This document shows positions 8,623 through 17,174 of a stretch of DNA of 41,942 nucleotides, one piece after another. Below the pieces are notes generated by a model. It did no database searches. It was given only the letters and a program-made list of their open reading frames with translations, and was not told where the DNA came from. Made by a program: the position numbers and the translations under genes. The first letter of the stretch is position 1. The number at the start of each line of letters is the position of its first letter. The DNA comes from Bacteroidota bacterium (GTDB lineage Bacteria > Bacteroidota > Bacteroidia > Chitinophagales > Chitinophagaceae): positions 1 to 41,942 of the forward strand of contig JAHEFI010000011.1 in NCBI GenBank assembly GCA_024640255.1. Reading direction: 5' to 3'.

Positions 8623-11028
8623 TTATACTAAGGCAAGGTCTAAAACTTGTTGCATGGTTTTTACATAATGAAATTGAACGCCTTTGATAAAATTTTGATC
8701 AATTTCATTGACATCTTTTTCATTTTGCCAGCATAAAATAATTTCTTTCATGCCCGCTCTTTTAGCTGCTAAGATTTTTTCCTTGATCCCTCCTACAGGT
8801 AATACCTGACCTCTTAAAGTAATTTCTCCGGTCATGGCTAAATAAGGTTTTACTTTTCTACCAGTAAAGGCCGAGCTTAATGCAGTTAACATGGTTATAC
8901 CAGCACTTGGACCATCCTTGGGTACTGCTCCTTCAGGAACATGTACATGGATTGATTTGTTTTTAAATAAGTCAGGATCTACACCAATTTTTTTATAATT
9001 AGCTTGTAAATAAGTCAAAGCAGTTGTCGCACTTTCTTTCATCACATTCCCTAAGTTCCCCGTCAATTTTAATTCCCCTTTACCTTCTGCTAATAAAGTT
9101 TCAATAAATAAAATATCACCTCCAACATAAGTCCATGCTAGTCCAACAGCCACACCTGGCATGTTTACTGTTTTATACAAATCATTACTATATCTTGATT
9201 GGCCTAGAATTTTAATTAAGTCCGCCTTACTAACCGTTGGTTTCACTTTATGCTTATACGCTAATTCTTTTGCTTGGTAACGCATTATGGAAGCCAATTG
9301 TCTATCCAACTCTCTCACTCCACTTTCTCTAGTATAATCTTCGATTACTTTTTCAAGAACGCTATCTTGAATTTTGAAATTGATTTTATCTAATCCATGT
9401 GCTTCTTTTTGCTTCGGCAACAAATGTCTTTTAGCAATTTCAATTTTCTCTTCTACTGCATACCCACTTAAATCGATAATCTCTAAACGATCTCTCAAAG
9501 CCGGTTGAATTTGACTGATATCATTGGCTGTTGCAATAAATAATGTTTTACTTAAATCATATTCGGACTCTAAGTAATTGTCATAGAAACTATGATTTTG
9601 TTCTGGATCTAATACTTCCAATAAAGCACTCGAAGGATCCCCTCTTAAATCTTTGCCTATTTTATCTATCTCATCCAAAATCATTACCGGATTAGAAGTT
9701 TTTACCTTTCTAATACTTTGAATAATTCTTCCTGGCATTGCACCAATATAGGTTTTACGATGTCCTCTAATTTCACTTTCGTCATGCAATCCACCTAAGC
9801 TTACTCTAGTATATTTTCTTCCAATGGCATGTGCAATAGATCTGCCTAATGAAGTTTTACCAATACCCGGAGGGCCCAAGAAACATAGGATTGGGCTTTT
9901 CATATCCCCTTTTAATTTTAGTACCGCCAAATACTCAATAATTCTATTTTTAATTTTAGACATGCCATAATGATCATTGTCTAAAACCTTTTTAGCATTC
10001 TTTAAATCATAATTATCATCTGTGTACTCTAACCATGGCAAATCCAATAATAAATCTAGATGATTGTATACAACAGAGTAATCTGGTGTACTTGGATGCA
10101 TACGCTCCAATTTTTCCAAACCTGTTTGAAATAATTTTTTAGCAGCATCTGGCCATTTCTTATTCTCGGCCTTCTTTTTCATTTCAACAATCTCACGCTC
10201 GTTGGGATCACCCCCTAACTCATCCTTAATACTCTTTAATTGTTGTTGTAAAAAATAATCTCTCTGTTGCTTGTCTAATTCAGTTCTAGTTTTATTAGCT
10301 ACTTTATTTTTTAATTCAACAAATTGTAATTCCTGTTGTAAAAAATGAATTAATTTTTCAGCTCTAGCAACTATATTATTTTGTTCCAACAAAGCTTGCT
10401 TCTCATTAATGGCCACATTCAAATTGCTACTCACAAAATTGATTAAGAACAATGGACTCTCAATGTTCTTTAAAATCATGGCAGCTTCTGAAGGAAAATT
10501 TGGAGATAGCTGAATAATTTGAGTGGCTAAATCTTTAATGGTTGCCAATAAAGCTTGAAAATTTTGATCTTCTTTAGCCATCTTCTCTTCTTCTAAGATG
10601 GATACTTTTGCTTGAAAATAAGGATCCACCTCTACCATCTCTAATAATTCAAAACGCTTCTTTCCTTGAATGATAATTGTAGTTCCTCCATCTTGCATCT
10701 TGATCATCTTGATCACTTTTGCAACTGTTCCTATCTTACATAAATCGGCTGGACTTGGATCTTCAATATTCCCATCCATTTGAGAAACCACCCCAATTAA
10801 TTTGTCTTTTCCAAAAGCGGCTTTAACTGCTTGAATGCTTTTGTCTCTTCCAACAGTAATAGGTATTACTACCCCTGGAAATAAAACGGTATTTCTTAAT
10901 GGTAAAATAGGAATGATCTCTTCTACTTCCAATGCTGGCTCATTTTCCATATCCTGCTCGTTAAATGAAAAAAGCGGGATGAACTCATTCTCTTCTTCTG
11001 ACTTAAAAAGTATATTATTCACTGTCAA
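8623..11028 (-). CDS. lon: ATP-dependent protease Lon (LonA)
   Basis: A cytosolic AAA+ serine protease of 801 residues, the usual length. It degrades misfolded and regulatory proteins. Seen: a LON substrate-binding N-domain starting at [15 protein letters not shown] (about residue 38); a coiled-coil region (about 190-290); Walker [12 protein letters not shown] (about residue 385) and Walker B VMILDEID; and the protease domain with the catalytic Ser in KDGPSAGIT (about 707) and Lys in [11 protein letters not shown] (about 750). An inverted repeat (TTTGAC, 10 nt, GTCAAA) lies at 11063-11084, about 35-55 bp upstream of the start. It could be an operator or part of the promoter. Confidence 0.97.
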   Translation of the reverse strand: MTVNNILFKSEEENEFIPLFSFNEQDMENEPALEVEEIIPILPLRNTVLFPGVVIPITVGRDKSIQAVKAAFGKDKLIGVVSQMDGNIEDPSPADLCKIGTVAKVIKMIKMQDGGTTIIIQGKKRFELLEMVEVDPYFQAKVSILEEEKMAKEDQNFQALLATIKDLATQIIQLSPNFPSEAAMILKNIESPLFLINFVSSNLNVAINEKQALLEQNNIVARAEKLIHFLQQELQFVELKNKVANKTRTELDKQQRDYFLQQQLKSIKDELGGDPNEREIVEMKKKAENKKWPDAAKKLFQTGLEKLERMHPSTPDYSVVYNHLDLLLDLPWLEYTDDNYDLKNAKKVLDNDHYGMSKIKNRIIEYLAVLKLKGDMKSPILCFLGPPGIGKTSLGRSIAHAIGRKYTRVSLGGLHDESEIRGHRKTYIGAMPGRIIQSIRKVKTSNPVMILDEIDKIGKDLRGDPSSALLEVLDPEQNHSFYDNYLESEYDLSKTLFIATANDISQIQPALRDRLEIIDLSGYAVEEKIEIAKRHLLPKQKEAHGLDKINFKIQDSVLEKVIEDYTRESGVRELDRQLASIMRYQAKELAYKHKVKPTVSKADLIKILGQSRYSNDLYKTVNMPGVAVGLAWTYVGGDILFIETLLAEGKGELKLTGNLGNVMKESATTALTYLQANYKKIGVDPDLFKNKSIHVHVPEGAVPKDGPSAGITMLTALSSAFTGRKVKPYLAMTGEITLRGQVLPVGGIKEKILAAKRAGMKEIILCWQNEKDVNEIDQNFIKGVQFHYVKTMQQVLDLALV

Positions 11029-11062
11029 TCAATTTAGTAGGTGGTATAAATGACATAGCCAA

Positions 11063-11084
11063 TTTGACATATTTATTGGTCAAA
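11063..11084. promoter_or_regulatory. Inverted repeat upstream of lon
   Basis: TTTGAC at 11063-11068 and GTCAAA at 11079-11084, 10-nt spacer, lie 35-56 bp upstream of the lon start codon. This fits an operator or overlapping promoter element; no known regulator motif is recognised. Confidence 0.35.
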
Positions 11085-11154
11085 GCGGATTCATTTATGA
11101 GTTTACTATATATGCAATATATGTGCCAAATTGGGGATTAGGGGCAAAAAAAAA

Positions 11155-11174
11155 TCCCTCCGCATGCGGAGGGA
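11155..11174 (-). terminator. Rho-independent terminator of the small lipoprotein gene
   Basis: A perfect 20-bp palindrome (TCCCTCCGCATGCGGAGGGA) is followed on the minus strand by nine or more T. A second palindrome, CTTCTTGCAAGAAG, lies immediately upstream in the transcript (11176-11189). Together they form a tandem hairpin 3' end. Confidence 0.88.
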
Positions 11175-11203
11175 CCTTCTTGCAAGAAGTTTTATACTTC
11201 TAA

Positions 11204-11377
11204 TTACTTTTTAGCAGCAGTATCTACAGCAGTAGAATCAGCAGCTACAGCAGTAGAATCAACAGCAACAGCAGCTGTATCAACAGTTGCAGCAGCAGTA
11301 TCAGTTGTTGCTTCAGTAGAAGCGCCACCACAAGCAGCTAATGCAGCGATAGCGAAGATTGCGAATACTTTTTTCAT
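11204..11377 (-). CDS. Tiny Ala/Thr-rich lipoprotein
   Basis: A 57-residue protein too short for most gene callers. It begins MKKVFAIFAIAALAACGG, a classic lipoprotein signal with the lipobox LAAC; the cysteine at position 16 would be lipidated. The mature part is almost entirely Ala, Thr, Val, Ser and Asp, built on repeats of the type DSTAVA / DTAAA, and ends in AAKK. Evidence that it is real: an excellent promoter (TTTG-N20-TATATTTG, 11417-11448), a 34-nt leader and a strong terminator just after the stop. It is a stand-alone unit between lon and der. No function can be assigned; a short, highly expressed outer-membrane lipoprotein (spacer or adhesin-like) is one guess. Confidence 0.85.
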   Translation of the reverse strand: MKKVFAIFAIAALAACGGASTEATTDTAAATVDTAAVAVDSTAVAADSTAVDTAAKK

Positions 11378-11416
11378 TTTCAGGTTTTTTTAAGTTTGGT
11401 ATTAAAAATACGTGTG

Positions 11417-11448
11417 CAAATATATCGATAGACTGAATAATGTCCAAA
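11417..11448 (-). promoter_or_regulatory. Bacteroidota-type promoter for the tiny lipoprotein
   Basis: Read on the minus strand: TTTG (-33) at 11448-11445, a 20-nt spacer, then TATATTTG (-7, consensus TAnnTTTG) at 11424-11417. This is the best consensus promoter in the window and supports strong expression of the 57-residue lipoprotein. Confidence 0.85.
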
Positions 11449-11513
11449 TTTTAACTAATTTTTTTATAATTTTTTAGAAAAAAAGCTGAAAAACTTAGTT
11501 AAAAGCTTCATAA

Positions 11514-12857
11514 CTACTTCTTTCTGAAGTAAATACGAATAGGCACCCCTGTAAATTTAAAATTAGCCCTCACCTGGTTCTCCAAATAATTTCTATAAGG
11601 GGTCTTAATGTCATCTGGGAAATTGGTAAAAAAGGCAAAACTTGGAACCCTTGTAGGTAATTGTTGCACAAATTTAATCTTGATCACATGACCTCTAACT
11701 ACTGGAGCCTGGTATTTCTCAATCACTTTCAACATAATTTCATTCAACTTAGAAGTAGCTATCTTTCTATGTTTATTATCAAATACGTCCAAGGCAATTT
11801 CTATGGCTTTGAAAATCCTGGTCTTTTCTGTAGCAGATATAAATAAAATGGGCACATCAGTAAAAGGTGCCAGTTTGTCTTTTAGCTTCTTTTCATAATC
11901 TCTAGCCGTATTGGTTTCTTTTGGAATTAAGTCCCATTTGTTTACCAATACCACAATTCCCTTACCCTTTCTAATAGCTAAGCTAAAAATACTCAGGTCC
12001 TGGGCAGTCACCCCTTTTTCAGCGTCTAAAACCAATAAACAAACATCTGCCTCATCCATTGCCTTGATAGCACGAATCACAGAGTAAAACTCTAAATCAT
12101 CCTTCTCTTTATTCTTTCTTCTGATACCTGCAGTATCAATTAACATGAACTCTTTTTGGAACATATTGTAATGAGTATGAATGGTATCACGTGTGGTACC
12201 TGCTATTTCGCTCACAATAGTTCTCTCCTGACCAATCATCGCATTTAATAAACTGGACTTACCTGCATTGGGTTGTCCAACTATAGCAATTTTTGGGATA
12301 GAGGGTGCTTCTTCTGGCTCTGCACCTTCTGGCAATTCTTCGGTGGCAGCTGGCTTCGGCTCTTCCTTAATGTCTGCCGTAATAGCATCCAATAATTCAC
12401 CCGTTCCGCTACCAGAAATAGAACTAATAAAGAAATTATGCTCAAATCCCATAGAGTAAAACTCAGTTCCTTCTAAAGCTCGGGTTGAATTGTCTACTTT
12501 ATTCACCGTCACATATACTGGCTTGGTTGTTCTTCTAAGCATATCTGCCATAGAATCATCTAAATCGGTTAAACCAGTAGCCGAATCCACCATAAAAATG
12601 ATGGCATTGGCCTCATCAATGGCAATTCTAACCTGCTTTCTGATCTCCGTTTCAAACATATCACTTGAATCTGGCACAAATCCACCCGTATCAATCACAT
12701 TGAAAGATTTACCATTCCAATCCGTTACACCATATTGACGGTCTCTAGTTACCCCACTTATATCGTCCACAATCGCTTTTCTTTCTTCCAAGAAACGATT
12801 GAACAAAGTACTTTTTCCTACGTTGGGTCTTCCTACAATGGCTACAGTATAGCTCAT
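11514..12857 (-). CDS. der: Ribosome biogenesis GTPase Der (EngA)
   Basis: A 447-residue GTPase with two tandem G domains followed by a KH-like domain, acting in 50S ribosomal subunit assembly. Seen: the first P-loop GRPNVGKST (about residue 8), DTGG and NKVD; an acidic linker, EEPKPAATEELPEG (about 165-185), somewhat longer than in enterobacterial Der; the second P-loop GQPNAGKSS (about 193), DTAG and NKWD; and a C-terminal KH-like domain ending in a basic tail, RIYFRKK. It lies 71 bp downstream of era on the same strand, separated by an AT-rich inverted repeat. Function is secure. Confidence 0.97.
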   Translation of the reverse strand: MSYTVAIVGRPNVGKSTLFNRFLEERKAIVDDISGVTRDRQYGVTDWNGKSFNVIDTGGFVPDSSDMFETEIRKQVRIAIDEANAIIFMVDSATGLTDLDDSMADMLRRTTKPVYVTVNKVDNSTRALEGTEFYSMGFEHNFFISSISGSGTGELLDAITADIKEEPKPAATEELPEGAEPEEAPSIPKIAIVGQPNAGKSSLLNAMIGQERTIVSEIAGTTRDTIHTHYNMFQKEFMLIDTAGIRRKNKEKDDLEFYSVIRAIKAMDEADVCLLVLDAEKGVTAQDLSIFSLAIRKGKGIVVLVNKWDLIPKETNTARDYEKKLKDKLAPFTDVPILFISATEKTRIFKAIEIALDVFDNKHRKIATSKLNEIMLKVIEKYQAPVVRGHVIKIKFVQQLPTRVPSFAFFTNFPDDIKTPYRNYLENQVRANFKFTGVPIRIYFRKK

Positions 12858-12887
12858 ATTAATTTCATTTAAATATTTATATATACT

Positions 12888-12920
12888 ATTATTAAATATT
12901 GATAATCAATAATTTAATAA
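12888..12920. repeat. AT-rich inverted repeat between era and der
   Basis: The core TATTGAT-a-ATCAATA is extended on each side by near-complementary ATTAAA/ATTTAAT. It lies in the 71-bp gap between the era stop and the der start. It could be a weak terminator or an operator for der; no U-run supports termination. Confidence 0.4.
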
Positions 12921-12928
12921 TATTTATT

Positions 12929-13801
12929 TTATTGATAACCGTATTCCTTTAACTTCAAATCATTGTCTCTCCACTTAGGCTTCACTTTCACAAAAAGCTC
13001 AAGGTATACCTTAGATCCAATAAACTCCTCAATGTCTTTTCTTGCCTGAACACCAATCTCTTTAATCATCTTACCCTTTTCCCCAATGATAATTGCCTTC
13101 TGGGTCTCTCTATTCACCACAATATCCGCCTGAATCTTAATTAATAAAGGCTGTTCTTTATATGAGTTCACCAATACTGCAGTATGATAAGGTATCTCTT
13201 CCCCAAACAAACTATAAATCTTCTCACGTATAATCTCACTCACAAAGAACTTGGTTGGCAAGTCACTTAAATCTTCTTGGCTATAAAAAGGAAATCCTTC
13301 AGGAACATATTCTAAAATAACTTTCAATAACCTTTCTATATCACTCTTATTCAATGCACTAAGTGTAATTAAATTAGTACAATACTTCTTTTCTTTAAAG
13401 AAAGTCTGTGCCTCTTTAACTTGCTGACCAGTAGCTAAATCGGACTTATTCAAAACAACAATACAAGGCACTTTTAGCCTTAATCCACTAAATATAGCGT
13501 CCACTTCTTCTAGATTATCCCTGATATCTACCATTAATAAACCCAAATCGGCATCTTCTAAGGCAGACTTAACTGCTCCCATCATTTTCTCATGAAGCTT
13601 GTATTTGGGATCAATAATGCCTGGGGTATCAGAAAAGATAATTTGGTACTCGTCCTCTTTGTTCAAAAATGCCTTAATTCTATGTCTTGTGGTCTGTACT
13701 TTGGAAGAAACAATAGCCATCTTCTCGCCCATTAAGGCGTTCAGTAAAGTGCTTTTACCGGCATTAGGTTTCCCAAATATGTTTACAAATCCGACTTTCA
13801 T
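12929..13801 (-). CDS. era: Ribosome biogenesis GTPase Era
   Basis: A 290-residue single-G-domain GTPase with a C-terminal KH domain that binds the 3' end of 16S rRNA during 30S maturation. Seen: P-loop GKPNAGKST (about residue 10), SDTPG (switch II), NKSD, and a KH domain with GEKGKMIKEIG (about 238-248). The length is typical. The initiator tRNA gene lies 73 bp upstream on the same strand, separated from era by a terminator hairpin at 13839-13864. Neighbouring der makes this a small translation-related cluster with the initiator tRNA. Confidence 0.97.
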   Translation of the reverse strand: MKVGFVNIFGKPNAGKSTLLNALMGEKMAIVSSKVQTTRHRIKAFLNKEDEYQIIFSDTPGIIDPKYKLHEKMMGAVKSALEDADLGLLMVDIRDNLEEVDAIFSGLRLKVPCIVVLNKSDLATGQQVKEAQTFFKEKKYCTNLITLSALNKSDIERLLKVILEYVPEGFPFYSQEDLSDLPTKFFVSEIIREKIYSLFGEEIPYHTAVLVNSYKEQPLLIKIQADIVVNRETQKAIIIGEKGKMIKEIGVQARKDIEEFIGSKVYLELFVKVKPKWRDNDLKLKEYGYQ

Positions 13802-13838
13802 ACATGTGCATTCTACACAAAGTTACTAGAAAAAAAAT

Positions 13839-13864
13839 CCGCTCTCGATAGGAATCGGGAGCGG
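13839..13864 (-). terminator. Terminator of the initiator tRNA transcript
   Basis: An 11-bp stem (one G-T wobble) with a 4-nt loop, followed on the minus strand by eight T. It lies 10 nt beyond the tRNA 3' end. Confidence 0.88.
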
Positions 13865-13874
13865 GTTACTTTAG

Positions 13875-13958
<84 letters not shown>

Positions 13959-13968
<10 letters not shown>

Positions 13969-13989
13969 CGTTTATTAGTTCTTGAACAA
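13959..13989 (-). promoter_or_regulatory. Promoter of initiator tRNA, -33 from the element and -7 from the att repeat
   Basis: On the minus strand GTTG (-33) ends at 13987, followed by 20 nt and TACCTTTG (-7) at 13966-13959, 12 nt before the tRNA 5' end. The -7 box is within the direct repeat; the -33 box lies beyond it in element DNA. Confidence 0.75.
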
Positions 13990-14011
13990 CTTTATAGGTA
14001 AGAAATTGAAA

Positions 14012-14073
14012 TTAGCGCAGGAACGGAAAAAATGGGGTATTTGAAGGATTATCTAGCGCAAGATTTAACACAG
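14012..14073 (+). promoter_or_regulatory. Candidate integrase arm-type sites, left end
   Basis: Three copies of a 9-bp motif with consensus TTAGCRCAG: TTAGCGCAG at 14012, CTAGCGCAA at 14053 and TTAACACAG at 14065. The last two form a pair matching the pair at the right end (25870-25891). Such short direct repeats inside both ends of an element are typical binding sites for the N-terminal domain of tyrosine integrases. Confidence 0.6.
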
Positions 14074-14100
14074 TTAATTTATGAATGCCAGATTTCACGG

Positions 14101-14132
14101 GGTGTTTTCCTCACGCAAAGGGATGTTTCAAA
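14101..14132 (+). repeat. Imperfect direct repeat upstream of the HMA gene (copy 1)
   Basis: Matches 14555-14586 at 25 of 32 positions without gaps. Shared core features are GGTG, TTCCTCAC, CAA, GG and TTTCAAA. The two copies flank the copper-chaperone gene 14212-14442 on either side. Confidence 0.55.
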
Positions 14133-14177
14133 AATTACTTGAATTTTAGCTCATTAGTGGATTCATTGTTTAAGTAG

Positions 14178-14185
14178 TAAATTTG
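14178..14185 (+). promoter_or_regulatory. Candidate -7 box of the HMA gene
   Basis: TAAATTTG fits TAnnTTTG and lies 26 nt upstream of the ATG at 14212. No good -33 TTTG is found at the right distance, so the promoter may need an activator. Confidence 0.4.
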
Positions 14186-14211
14186 TATCCTATTAATAAA
14201 GAGAAATAATC

Positions 14212-14442
14212 ATGAGTACAATTAGATTGAGTTTAAAAAATATTAGATGCGAAGGGTGTGTAAAATCAATCAAAACAGCGTTGGAAAAGCATACTAATAT
14301 ACAAGAGGTGAATGTGGTAAAAGAAACTGGTGCCGTTACAATTAAGGGGGAAGGTTTAGTTAACTCAAATATCATAGAGGAACTTACTGCATTGGGTTTT
14401 CCAGAAAATAAAAAAGGGTTTTTTACTAAGCTGTTCTCTTAA
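14212..14442 (+). CDS. Heavy-metal-associated (HMA) domain protein, copper chaperone-like
   Basis: A 76-residue ferredoxin-fold HMA protein of the CopZ type, which binds Cu(I) through a CxxC pair and hands it to exporters or regulators in the cytosol. Seen: IRCEGCVKSI at residues 11-20, with C13 and C16 as ligands, in the correct loop after the first strand, and the typical beta-alpha-beta spacing up to the TALGF motif. The C-terminus carries a short extension, KKGFFTKLFS. No signal peptide is present. It is the first gene inside the left att site, divergent from nothing and terminated by the hairpin at 14477-14504. It is on the opposite strand from the rest of the copper module. Confidence 0.88.
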   Translation: MSTIRLSLKNIRCEGCVKSIKTALEKHTNIQEVNVVKETGAVTIKGEGLVNSNIIEELTALGFPENKKGFFTKLFS

Positions 14443-14476
14443 TAAGAAATTTGACAAAAAATCACGCAAAAATAAA

Positions 14477-14504
14477 AAGGACTTACGATTTAACGTAAGT
14501 CCTT
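14477..14504 (+). terminator. Terminator after the HMA gene
   Basis: A perfect 11-bp stem (AAGGACTTACG / CGTAAGTCCTT) with a 6-nt loop, about 35 nt after the stop codon. The T-run is short (GATTTG), so strength is moderate; an A-run on the other side may help in the reverse direction. Confidence 0.7.
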
Positions 14505-14554
14505 GATTTGAATTAAGTAGAGTTTAGATAAACCAGTAGCCTCCCGTTTTAAGA

Positions 14555-14586
14555 GGTGAATTCCTCACACAAGAGGTTATTTCAAA
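14555..14586 (+). repeat. Imperfect direct repeat (copy 2), at the 3' end of the DUF6370 gene
   Basis: The second copy of the 32-bp repeat at 14101-14132 (25/32 identical). It contains GAGGTGAATTCCTC, which is close to palindromic, and just reaches the stop codon of the gene ending at 14588. Confidence 0.5.
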
Positions 14587-14587
14587 C

Positions 14588-14926
14588 TTACTTTTTGATT
14601 AACTCAAAATAGGTAACCTCAAATCTATCCTTTACAATGGTTCCCTGCACCTTTGCTTTCTTGATTGCATTACAGAAACCCTCTGTATCATGAGCATCAC
14701 CATGGTCGTCTAAATCAGTTCCATCTACGAAGTAATTCTTGCCTTTAAATTTAATTGCTAAAAGACAACCCTTTCCCTCCATTTTAAACATACAAGTTCC
14801 ACAAGTAGCTTCCACTTCATAAATAGGATTCTTTGGATTGTATACTAATTTTTTCTTAGTAGTGTCTTGTGCATAAGTCAACGAAAAAGAAACCATCATA
14901 ACAAGTAACAATAAACATTTTTTCAT
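14588..14926 (-). CDS. DUF6370-like exported cysteine-rich protein
   Basis: A 112-residue small exported protein. It has a signal peptide ending at TYAQ (residue 20), then a compact domain with C42-x2-C45, C54, an H75/H79 pair in DDHGDAHDTEGFC, and C85. This matches my memory of DUF6370, a small family found in Bacteroidota metal-resistance clusters. The cysteines and histidines suggest periplasmic metal binding or a structural metal site; no reaction is known. It lies 12 nt downstream of the multicopper oxidase gene on the same strand and is presumably co-expressed with it. Confidence in the family name is moderate, and in a copper-related role by context is fair. Confidence 0.7.
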   Translation of the reverse strand: MKKCLLLLVMMVSFSLTYAQDTTKKKLVYNPKNPIYEVEATCGTCMFKMEGKGCLLAIKFKGKNYFVDGTDLDDHGDAHDTEGFCNAIKKAKVQGTIVKDRFEVTYFELIKK

Positions 14927-14938
14927 AAAATTGATTTT

Positions 14939-17167
14939 TTAATAATTTAAATATAAACCTATACCATATCCCATATCACTATCGTAGTGTGTTCTTAATC
15001 CCATATTTTTATTGAAGATGTATCGTGCACCAAACATAAACTCTTTATCAGTATTGACCATGAATTCACCTCTTAATCTCTTAGATAATGGGATGTCTTC
15101 TCTCATAAGCTGCAGTCTAAGATTTCCATCTTGATATACTTCAGTTTGAAAAGTAATCAACATTGGTAAAACATATGCAACACCAATACTTATTTGTCTT
15201 CTTTCATCTTTGGTATTAATTTGACCAAATAGGTTTTTCTCAGATTCTCCCATTTCCATTTTCCTATAACGCCAGTCAAATCCAATAAAAGGCATTAACC
15301 ATTGCATTTTACCTATATACCTTCCAATGTGAGTTTCAGATTCATAACCATGCATATTATTATATCCTAATCTCCATTCAGAACCAATACTCCATCTTGT
15401 ATTCTGCATCATTGCCATCCCATCATTCCCATTACTTGCAAAGTCGTTTTCAGCCATCGCATGGAATTTCCTGTCTTCTCCAAATAACTTCCTTTGGGCT
15501 AATTTTGGATTTGGAATTAAAGGATTGGTCGCTTGGTTTTCATAACTAAAAATCCTTCCCATACCACTCATCATGTGGTATAATATATGGCAATGAAAAA
15601 ACCAATCACCTTCCATATTAGCATTAAACTCAAGCGTATCTGTTTCCATTGGCATAATGTCAATAATATTCTTTAACGGTGCATTATCTCCCTGTCCATT
15701 TAGAACTCTAAAATCGTGTCCATGTAAATGCATGGGGTGTCTCATCATAGAACCATTGTAGATAATCATTTTGACATTTTCACCTTTTTTAATCAAGATT
15801 TTATCAGATTCAGAAACAACTTTATTATCCATACTCCAGACATATCTGTTCATATTGCCTGACAATTCAAACTTAATGACCTTAGTTGGAGCTTCTTTTG
15901 GTAGTGAAGTGTTATGAGGAGACTTGAGCATGGAGTAATTCAAAGTAACAATATCAGAAAGTGCGTTACTATTGTATTGATTTTCTTTATCCTCCTTTTT
16001 TTGAGCATTACTTGGGCCGGTGATTTCTGGATACATCACTACATTCATATCCATTTGATTTAAACTCATTTGCATTCCCATATCATCTAAGTCCCCATTC
16101 ATTTTCATCATAGAGTTCATCATCTTCATTCCTTCAAAATATTTCAATCTAGGAACGGGTACCATTGTTTGTTTTTCACCTTCACCCACATACATTAATG
16201 CTCTATTAATTCTATCTTCTGAAGTAGCTTGAAACGCGAATGATTTATTCTTTTCAGGAACAGTCAAAACAACGTCATAGGTCTCAGAAACAGCAATGAT
16301 TAACCTATCTACTTCAACTGGCTCAACATCATTTCCATCATTAGCAACAACTTGAAACTTACCACCACCATAGTTTAACCAAAAATAGGTGGATGCTCCA
16401 CCGTTAGATATTCTCAACCTTACTTTATCTCCAGCTTTGAATTGTGATAATTGACTTTCTTGGCTTCCATTCAATAAGAACTTGTCATAATACACATCAC
16501 TTACATCCATTGCCAACATTCTCATAAATTCATTTTTGACTTTGGTTGTGAAGTGACCTTCTTTTATCGCTTCTGCATAACTTTGAGTAGTTCCCTTTTT
16601 AATTGCGAACCAATCAGTTGCATTATGCAACATTCGGTGGATATTATTTGGATTGTAGTCCGTCCACTCACTAATAACTACTGGTATAGTAGGTAAATCA
16701 TCAATACCTTTTCTAAATGTTGGGTCATCCTGTCTTTTATTTAAAATCATTGAACCATACATCCCAATTTGCTCTTGCAAACCTGAATGACTATGATACC
16801 AATGTGTCCCATTTTGTGCAATAGGAAAACGATACACATGTGTGGTACCCGGTTCGATTGGCATTTGTGTTAAATAAGGAACGCCATCCTCTTTATTAGG
16901 CAAAATTAGTCCGTGCCAATGTAAAGAAGTAGATTCCTTCAACTCATTGTATACGTGAATTTCTGCTGTATCACCTTGTGTAAAAGTCATTGTTGGCATG
17001 GGAATTTGTCCATTAACAGCAATTGCTCTTTTGGTTTTCCCTGTAAAATTCACCAAAGTATCTCTTACGTATAAATCATATCTAACCACCTTTTGAGCAG
17101 ATAGATTAACTGATGCGCATAACAAAGCAATTACAACAAGGTAAATCGATATATTATTTAATTTCAT
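14939..17167 (-). CDS. Multicopper oxidase (CopA-type) with beta-strand-rich C-terminal extension
   Basis: A periplasmic or outer-membrane multicopper oxidase that would oxidise Cu(I) to less toxic Cu(II). Seen, numbered from the ATG at 17167: a signal peptide ending at NLSAQ; type 2/3 copper motifs HWHG (83-86) and HWYHSHSG (122-129); a methionine-rich segment around residues 345-375 (MKMMNSMMKMNG and more), typical of copper-resistance oxidases; then HPMHLHGHDF (about 475) and HCHILYHM (about 525), the C-terminal copper ligands. The last 150 residues (from about 590) are not oxidase: they read as beta-strands with many aromatics, ending YGIGLYLNY, like the CopB outer-membrane copper protein. 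An upstream in-frame ATG at 17191 overlaps the DUF3347 gene; 17167 places the signal peptide correctly. Confidence 0.9.
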   Translation of the reverse strand: MKLNNISIYLVVIALLCASVNLSAQKVVRYDLYVRDTLVNFTGKTKRAIAVNGQIPMPTMTFTQGDTAEIHVYNELKESTSLHWHGLILPNKEDGVPYLTQMPIEPGTTHVYRFPIAQNGTHWYHSHSGLQEQIGMYGSMILNKRQDDPTFRKGIDDLPTIPVVISEWTDYNPNNIHRMLHNATDWFAIKKGTTQSYAEAIKEGHFTTKVKNEFMRMLAMDVSDVYYDKFLLNGSQESQLSQFKAGDKVRLRISNGGASTYFWLNYGGGKFQVVANDGNDVEPVEVDRLIIAVSETYDVVLTVPEKNKSFAFQATSEDRINRALMYVGEGEKQTMVPVPRLKYFEGMKMMNSMMKMNGDLDDMGMQMSLNQMDMNVVMYPEITGPSNAQKKEDKENQYNSNALSDIVTLNYSMLKSPHNTSLPKEAPTKVIKFELSGNMNRYVWSMDNKVVSESDKILIKKGENVKMIIYNGSMMRHPMHLHGHDFRVLNGQGDNAPLKNIIDIMPMETDTLEFNANMEGDWFFHCHILYHMMSGMGRIFSYENQATNPLIPNPKLAQRKLFGEDRKFHAMAENDFASNGNDGMAMMQNTRWSIGSEWRLGYNNMHGYESETHIGRYIGKMQWLMPFIGFDWRYRKMEMGESEKNLFGQINTKDERRQISIGVAYVLPMLITFQTEVYQDGNLRLQLMREDIPLSKRLRGEFMVNTDKEFMFGARYIFNKNMGLRTHYDSDMGYGIGLYLNY

Positions 17168-17174
17168 TTTTTTA

